From Pseudomonadales bacterium (GTDB lineage: Bacteria; Pseudomonadota; Gammaproteobacteria; Pseudomonadales; Azotimanducaceae), in NCBI GenBank assembly GCA_028822125.1, contig JAPKEK010000033.1, positions 1 to 11,287 on the forward strand: a stretch of 11,287 bases of DNA. The letters are read 5' to 3'. Position numbers and translations under genes: made by a program. Under the pieces are notes generated by a model that searched no databases, had not been told where the DNA came from, and was given only the letters and a program-made list of their open reading frames with translations. Positions 7,369 through 11,287 of this stretch are shown one piece after another; the stretch's first letter is position 1, and each line of letters opens with the position of its first letter.

Positions 7369-8715
7369 TTAGTGGAAAACGGATTGAATGAATACGGCGA
7401 CAATCAGCAAGGGACACAGGAATTTCGCATACCATGGCCAGATTTTCCAGAACAAGGATGACTCAGCATCGGGGAAACCTTGCTGGATTTCTTGTAGAGC
7501 GGAATTTCGGCTCCACAGCCAGGTGACGAAAATGCAAAAAAACAGACTGACCAAGGGCACACTGTATTGGGTCGTCAATGTGATAACAAAGTCAAATAGC
7601 GGGTCAAACTGGCCAATGATTGCAGCCGAAAAGAGGAAGACGATAAATCCGGCGGAACTCGCTGCCGCTGGCCTGGAAACCGACGTTTTCTCGACAAGCA
7701 GTGATACCGGCACTTCCAGCATCGATATCGATGAAGTCAGTGCAGTAATGGACATGAGGGCAAAGAACGCGAGTCCTACCAGTAAGCCAACTGCACCCAT
7801 CGATTCAAACAGCGGCGGGAAAACGACAAATGCGATATCCGGACCGGCAATCATGCTCCCGTCTGCGGAGAACACGCTCAGGCCTTTGTGTTGGGCTACA
7901 GCAATTGCGGGTACGATCAGTAATCCCGCTAGGAAAGCAATACTACTATCGAACAAAGTGACCAGGGCGCCAACGCTGGGTAAATTTTCATCACGGCTTA
8001 GATACGAGCCATAGATCAACATTGCACCGACACCAAGAGAAAGAGAAAAGAAGGCTTGACCCAGCGCTGAAATAATCAGGCCAGGATCGGTCAGTCTTGA
8101 AAAATCCGGTACCAGGTAGATTGCAAGACCATCGCTGGCACCCGGTAAAGTTAGGACATGAGCGGTCATGGCAACTAGCAATACGAGAAACAGTGGCATC
8201 AAAATCTTCGATGAACGCTCGATGCCTGCCTCGACACCAAAGGCGACGATGACAACCGTGAGGAAATAAAACAGTCCTGTGAATATCAGGTTCCTCAAGA
8301 TACTGTCATCGATCAGCCAGGGTGCCGATACCGCGAACAGGTCGAGAACTGCTGCGGTGAGGAAGGCCAGTAACCAACCGGCAACGATGGCATAGAAGCT
8401 CAGAATCAGGCTTGCAACAATGATAGACGCAATACCGATAACATAAGCAAACGTTCTGCCTGCACCGTCGGCTTGTAACTTGTGCAGGGCGGTGACCACA
8501 TTGGCGCCAGCAAACCGGCCAATGATCAGCTCAGCCATCAACGCAGGATATGCCAGTCCAAAGGCAAGCACGACGTAAACAATAACAAAAGCGCCACCGC
8601 CGTTACTGACCACCTGGGTTGGAAAACCCCAGACATTACCTAAACCCACCGCAGAACCCGCCGCGGCGAGTACAAAGCCGGATCGTGATGAAAACTGCCC
8701 TCGTGCTGTGCTCAC
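7369..8715 (-). CDS. Sodium:neurotransmitter symporter (NSS/SNF) family transporter, complete
   Basis: This is a Na+-driven inner-membrane symporter of the LeuT fold, 448 residues, matching the shorter 11-helix bacterial members. TM1 has GSAVGLGNVWGFP (20-32), in register with LeuT: G20, A22, V23 and N27 of the sodium sites are present. Y108 and F223 (TM6 QAFFSLSLGVG, 220-230), the aromatic lid over the substrate, are kept. The outer-gate Arg30 of LeuT is Gly here, and the TM10 gate Asp is Ile378. The start is GTG at 8715, overlapping the regulator's TGA as GTGA, with GAGG (plus 8723-8726) 7 nt upstream, so translation is coupled to the regulator. A role in importing an amino acid or aromatic compound for the neighbouring catabolic genes is inference. 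It is a distant paralogue of the transporter at the left edge. Confidence 0.94.
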   Translation of the reverse strand: MSTARGQFSSRSGFVLAAAGSAVGLGNVWGFPTQVVSNGGGAFVIVYVVLAFGLAYPALMAELIIGRFAGANVVTALHKLQADGAGRTFAYVIGIASIIVASLILSFYAIVAGWLLAFLTAAVLDLFAVSAPWLIDDSILRNLIFTGLFYFLTVVIVAFGVEAGIERSSKILMPLFLVLLVAMTAHVLTLPGASDGLAIYLVPDFSRLTDPGLIISALGQAFFSLSLGVGAMLIYGSYLSRDENLPSVGALVTLFDSSIAFLAGLLIVPAIAVAQHKGLSVFSADGSMIAGPDIAFVVFPPLFESMGAVGLLVGLAFFALMSITALTSSISMLEVPVSLLVEKTSVSRPAAASSAGFIVFLFSAAIIGQFDPLFDFVITLTTQYSVPLVSLFFCIFVTWLWSRNSALQEIQQGFPDAESSLFWKIWPWYAKFLCPLLIVAVFIQSVFH

Positions 8716-9557
8716 GAGTCTGCCTCGATACCCTCATTATACGGACCGAACCCGCAACTCTTTGAGACCCTGCGGCAAGCCGCTTTGAGTCGTTTAACGG
8801 GCTGGCCGTCGAAGTCATCGTCCAGGCGTTCGATGGGCCCCATGACTGTAATCGCGCAGATAATGCTCTGGGAGTGATCGAATACGGGCGCCGATATGGC
8901 AGTAAAGTCAGAAAGAAGACCGCCTCGGCATCGACTGATACCTTTATCGACTACGTCTCTGAGCAGGGCCCTTACACTGGCCATGGTCACCCGTCCTTGG
9001 AAATCACGGGACAAGCTGGTCGGACTGCTGTATTCAAGTTCCCTGATGAGGTAAGGCTCGACAATACTGAACGGAAGATGCGCTGCAAAGTTTCGACCAA
9101 GGGCGGAATTTATTACCGGCAGGACACTGCCTATTCGCAGGTCAAAAATTGCCTGACAGTAGGCACCATCGACACGATTTAAAATGGTTGGCCCTCGATT
9201 GCCCCAGACACCGAGAAACGCAGTCTGTCCTATTTCGTCAGCGAGCTCTACCATAATCGGTTTTGCAAAAGAAAAGACATCATGGGCTTCCAAATAACTC
9301 AGGCCGAGTTTGAGTGTTAGCGAACCGAGCTGGTAGCCGCCGGTAATTGCATTTTGCGTTGTCATCCCAATCGAGCAAAAGCTCACCAGATACGAATGAA
9401 CTTTGCTCGGTGACAACCCAGTTATTTCAGAGATTTCCTTTAGCATCAGCTCTCTGTTCGAGGCGACCATCACTTCAAGAATCGAGTAGCCCACCAGTAT
9501 GGATTGCACACCATTTTTAAGGGGTACCGGCTTTGTTGGCTTGTTGTCAAAATTCAT
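8712..9557 (-). CDS. IclR-family transcriptional regulator
   Basis: This 281-residue DNA-binding regulator has an N-terminal winged helix-turn-helix (about 16-80; recognition region near LKEISEITGLSPSKVHSYL, 39-57) and a C-terminal IclR effector domain (about 90-270) with typical segments such as GQTAFLGVWGNRGP and SALGRNFAAHLP. IclR proteins often respond to aromatic acids or their breakdown products and control adjacent catabolic operons; GenR of Corynebacterium is an IclR regulator of gentisate genes. Here it is coupled by a 4-bp overlap to a transporter and lies downstream of a gentisate-type module on the same strand, so control of either or both is plausible. The ATG at 9557 is the only standard start before an in-frame stop, and its ribosome site is weak. 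A 14-bp palindrome at 9673-9686 is a candidate own-operator. Confidence 0.93.
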   Translation of the reverse strand: MNFDNKPTKPVPLKNGVQSILVGYSILEVMVASNRELMLKEISEITGLSPSKVHSYLVSFCSIGMTTQNAITGGYQLGSLTLKLGLSYLEAHDVFSFAKPIMVELADEIGQTAFLGVWGNRGPTILNRVDGAYCQAIFDLRIGSVLPVINSALGRNFAAHLPFSIVEPYLIRELEYSSPTSLSRDFQGRVTMASVRALLRDVVDKGISRCRGGLLSDFTAISAPVFDHSQSIICAITVMGPIERLDDDFDGQPVKRLKAACRRVSKSCGFGPYNEGIEADS

Positions 9558-9672
9558 AGGTTCGTCGTTTCCCGTCGACCTCGTTATTACTTAATGTGTA
9601 TTTAGTGCTAACTGTCGCCATTTCATCCAGGCCCGGTCTTTTTCTGTACCGGACAGGCAGTAGGCGCTGCTA

Positions 9673-9686
9673 TATGGGGTCCCATA
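9673..9686. promoter_or_regulatory. 14-bp palindrome, candidate IclR operator
   Basis: TATGGG (9673-9678) and CCCATA (9681-9686) are perfect arms with a GT spacer. IclR-type regulators bind short palindromes of about this size near their own promoters. It lies about 115-130 bp upstream of the iclR start codon. The sequence does not match an operator I know. Confidence 0.4.
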
Positions 9687-9710
9687 ATGTTGCCGCTTTT
9701 GCGATGTTTG

Positions 9711-9750
9711 CCAGCGAGGTCTTCTGGGTGCGCGCAGACGACCTCGCTGG
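9711..9750. repeat. Long stable hairpin, 11-bp perfect outer stem plus 4-bp inner stem
   Basis: The outer arms CCAGCGAGGTC (9711-9721) and GACCTCGCTGG (9740-9750) are perfect complements. After one mismatch (9722/9739), TCTG (9723-9726) pairs with CAGA (9735-9738), leaving an 8-nt loop. That gives about 16 stem positions with one mismatch. No T-run follows on either strand, so it is not a standard Rho-independent terminator. It may act as an mRNA-stabilising or processing element after the FAH-family gene, a regulatory leader of iclR, or part of a small RNA. Confidence 0.6.
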
Positions 9751-9901
9751 AACGAAAAGCAAAAATTCCTGGGGGAATTCATTGCCCGTGGCCTTATCAG
9801 GGTTGTTATCTGCATTTCCATTGAGTTACCGGAACAAGGCAGGACCGGACCAATGCTGTTAGAAGATGAATAAATAATCTTGGCTGTTTTCATTTTTATG
9901 T

Positions 9902-10810
9902 TCAGGCTGCGACGACGGGGTTTCGTAATGTGCCAATGCCTTCCACCGTGGTTTCAACGACATCCCCCGGCCACATAAATTCCTGGGGATCGCGGCCAGC
10001 GCCGACACCGGCGGGCGTCCCGGTGGCAATGATATCTCCAGGCTCCAGGATCATTCCCTGACTGATATCCTCGATCAACTCGTTGATATTGAATAACATG
10101 AATTCAGTGGTCGAATTTTGCTTCTCAACACCATTCACGGAACACGTGATACGAAGATTCTGAGGATTTGGGATTTCGGCCGTTGTCACGATGCAGGGCC
10201 CCATCGGTGCGAAAGTGTACTGTCCCTTGGAGACCACCCATTGACCACTGCGCCTGCAATCGCGCGCGCTGATGTCATTGATAACCGTGTAACCAAACAC
10301 ATGCGACAGGGCATCTTGTTTGGAGACTCGATAGGCCCTGGTGCCGATAACTACAGCCAATTCCGCTTCCCAGTCCAACTGCTGGGTAATGTCTCTGTTA
10401 TGCAGGATTGGGTCGCCGTTTGCGATAACAGCGGTGGGTGGTTTGGTGAATATCACTGGTTGGGTGGGCAGCTCTTCTGACGTATCCAGGGCTCGAGCGG
10501 ACTCCGCTACATGCTCAGTGTAATTGAGTCCGATGCCGAAGATGTTCTTTCTTGGCCTCGGGATCGGCGCGAGAAGTCTGGCATTGGAAAGCGGTACGGA
10601 CGTGCCTACTAGATGGCGACGATCAACATCGCCGAGAAGATCGGTCAGCACATCGACCGCCACGGGTCCCTGGTCTATGAACTCGAGCATTGTGTTGGGG
10701 AAAGGAACCTGAGTGCGTTCACCGAATTTTTCTATGTCAATAATGAGTTGATCGGTGATCACGCCCAGCCGGGCGGCATCTTCATTTAATCGATAGGTAA
10801 CGAGTTTCAT
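9902..10810 (-). CDS. Fumarylacetoacetate hydrolase (FAH) family protein, likely acylpyruvate hydrolase
   Basis: This 302-residue cytoplasmic enzyme of the FAH fold probably cleaves a C-C bond in an acylpyruvate such as fumarylpyruvate or maleylpyruvate. The N-terminal ~75 residues form the accessory domain seen in longer members; the catalytic domain begins near FGIGLNYTEH (91-100). The metal ligands are E148 and E150 in LDWEAE and D179 in VINDIS. K195 lies in SKGQYTFAPMGP, and the closing motif is LEPGDIIATGTPAGVG (255-270). Where many relatives read KSFDTF or KGFDTF, this has KGQYTF, so the usual Asp is Tyr. The start ATG at 10810 is preceded by a weak GGA about 8 nt upstream. Only 34 bp separate it from the dioxygenase stop, implying one operon and a gentisate-pathway role. 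Isomerase or decarboxylase activity on a related dienoate is the alternative. Confidence 0.92.
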   Translation of the reverse strand: MKLVTYRLNEDAARLGVITDQLIIDIEKFGERTQVPFPNTMLEFIDQGPVAVDVLTDLLGDVDRRHLVGTSVPLSNARLLAPIPRPRKNIFGIGLNYTEHVAESARALDTSEELPTQPVIFTKPPTAVIANGDPILHNRDITQQLDWEAELAVVIGTRAYRVSKQDALSHVFGYTVINDISARDCRRSGQWVVSKGQYTFAPMGPCIVTTAEIPNPQNLRITCSVNGVEKQNSTTEFMLFNINELIEDISQGMILEPGDIIATGTPAGVGAGRDPQEFMWPGDVVETTVEGIGTLRNPVVAA

Positions 10811-10844
10811 TTTAGCTATCCGGGTTGGTTATGGGGTGATTCGG

Positions 10845-11287
10845 TCACGACTTGAGTGCCTGGTAAGAGTTGTTAGTTTGCAGCGCCTCCTCGATGAATA
10901 CACCCAGTGCTTCCATGACCGGGAAATCATTGAATGTGAACAGAAACGCTTGGTCGCTGCTCGAGAGATTGACGTGTTCGTGCCATACCCAGGAGGGGAC
11001 ACAGAAAATATCGTGCTCCTGCCAATCGAAGCGCTTGCCCCCGATGACAGAATATCCCTCGCCGCCGGCGCAGTTATACATGACGTTGCCGGTGTGCCGG
11101 TGCGCTTTGCAATGTTGCCCAGGTGCTAGCATCTGCATCTGCGCACCCATGGTCTGCATTGCCCATCCACCGGTTACAGGATTGGAGAATTTGACGATCT
11201 GGCCGTCGTAGGGCGAACCTGTTTCGCATTGTGCCAGGTTAAACAATGCATCCTGGGTCTCTTTCCAACGATAGATCATCATGGGTG
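10845..11287 (-). CDS. Gentisate 1,2-dioxygenase-like protein, C-terminal cupin only (cut by window edge)
   Basis: The visible part matches the C-terminal cupin of the bicupin ring-cleaving dioxygenases (gentisate, salicylate, 1-hydroxy-2-naphthoate 1,2-dioxygenases), which open a hydroxylated aromatic ring with Fe(II) and O2. Numbered from the first Met in the window (11282), landmarks are a YRW lead, SNPVTGG (33-39), the first cupin motif AHRHTGNVMY (60-69), GEGYSVIGGKRFDW (74-87), and the second motif DIFCVPSWVWHEHVN (91-105), then DFPVMEALGVF. Homology to family text such as NPLLVYPWERT begins before that Met, and a Pro codon continues upstream, so the true start and the N-terminal cupin lie right of the window. 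In structures of this family the iron ligands are in the N-terminal cupin, so activity cannot be judged here. A free-standing single cupin is a less likely alternative. Confidence 0.85.
   Translation of the reverse strand, partial: PMMIYRWKETQDALFNLAQCETGSPYDGQIVKFSNPVTGGWAMQTMGAQMQMLAPGQHCKAHRHTGNVMYNCAGGEGYSVIGGKRFDWQEHDIFCVPSWVWHEHVNLSSSDQAFLFTFNDFPVMEALGVFIEEALQTNNSYQALKS

Larger units (their letters stand above)
9558..9901. other. Intergenic region of about 340 bp between FAH-family and IclR genes
   Basis: Two open frames, at 9596-9862 (+) and 9591-9893 (-), overlap each other, resemble no protein family and have no ribosome site, so neither is called. The region holds a long hairpin (9711-9750) and a 14-bp palindrome (9673-9686). 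An AT-rich stretch around 9585-9610 is the likely iclR promoter area, with no clear consensus boxes. No intrinsic terminator with a U-run was seen after the FAH-family gene. Confidence 0.5.

Noticed and set aside
7388..8014. 208-codon plus-strand open frame opposite the second NSS gene
   Set aside because: It is antisense to a clear membrane protein, with no family features.
9711..9750. Hairpin as an intrinsic terminator of the FAH-family operon
   Set aside because: The stem is strong, but the minus-strand sequence after it has no U-run.
9591..9893. Two overlapping opposite-strand open frames between the FAH-family and IclR genes
   Set aside because: Neither has a ribosome site or recognisable protein features, and the strong hairpin lies within them.

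Overview
The window reads as an accessory catabolic and transport region from a Gram-negative proteobacterium. A marine-type gammaproteobacterium is my best guess, from the sodium-coupled transporters, the NhaC-family antiporter, the lipoprotein with a classic lipobox and the gene style. No rRNA or other taxonomic marker is present, so this is inference. The diaminopimelate epimerase resembles the version I associate with alphaproteobacteria, which muddies the assignment. Base composition looks balanced throughout, and I see no transposase, integrase, tRNA, CRISPR array or replication origin.

Layout. On the + strand are the 3' part of a sodium:neurotransmitter symporter (NSS) gene cut by the left edge (2-1120), a gap of about 500 bp, and an NhaC-family Na+/H+ antiporter gene (1619-3037). 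Everything from 3021 to the right edge is on the minus strand. In transcription order (right to left) it runs: the C-terminal cupin of a gentisate 1,2-dioxygenase-like enzyme cut by the right edge (10845-11287); a fumarylacetoacetate hydrolase (FAH)-family hydrolase (9902-10810); a 344-bp gap with striking inverted repeats; an IclR regulator (8712-9557) overlapping by 4 bp a second NSS transporter (7369-8715); a 446-bp gap; an SdsA1-type alkyl sulfatase (5027-6922); a 150-bp gap with a palindrome; a dapF-like gene (4064-4876) overlapping by 4 bp a lipoprotein serine hydrolase of the beta-lactamase/D-aminopeptidase fold (3021-4067). The hydrolase gene then runs 17 bp into the 3' end of the antiporter gene from the other strand.

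How the genes may work together. The dioxygenase and FAH-family genes fit gentisate ring cleavage followed by hydrolysis of the acylpyruvate product. The maleylpyruvate isomerase that usually sits between these steps is not in the window. The IclR protein is a plausible regulator of that aromatic module and of the transporter it overlaps. The alkyl sulfatase would release sulfate from alkyl sulfate esters. The dapF/serine hydrolase pair is translationally coupled and looks like a separate two-gene unit of unknown purpose, perhaps acting on D-amino-acid or peptidoglycan-derived compounds. The two NSS genes and the antiporter point to a sodium-based membrane economy.

I did not find a clear new system. 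The observations most worth a second look are the coupled dapF/lipoprotein pair, the loss of both outer-gate charged residues in the second NSS transporter, and several well-formed inverted repeats at gene-regulatory positions.
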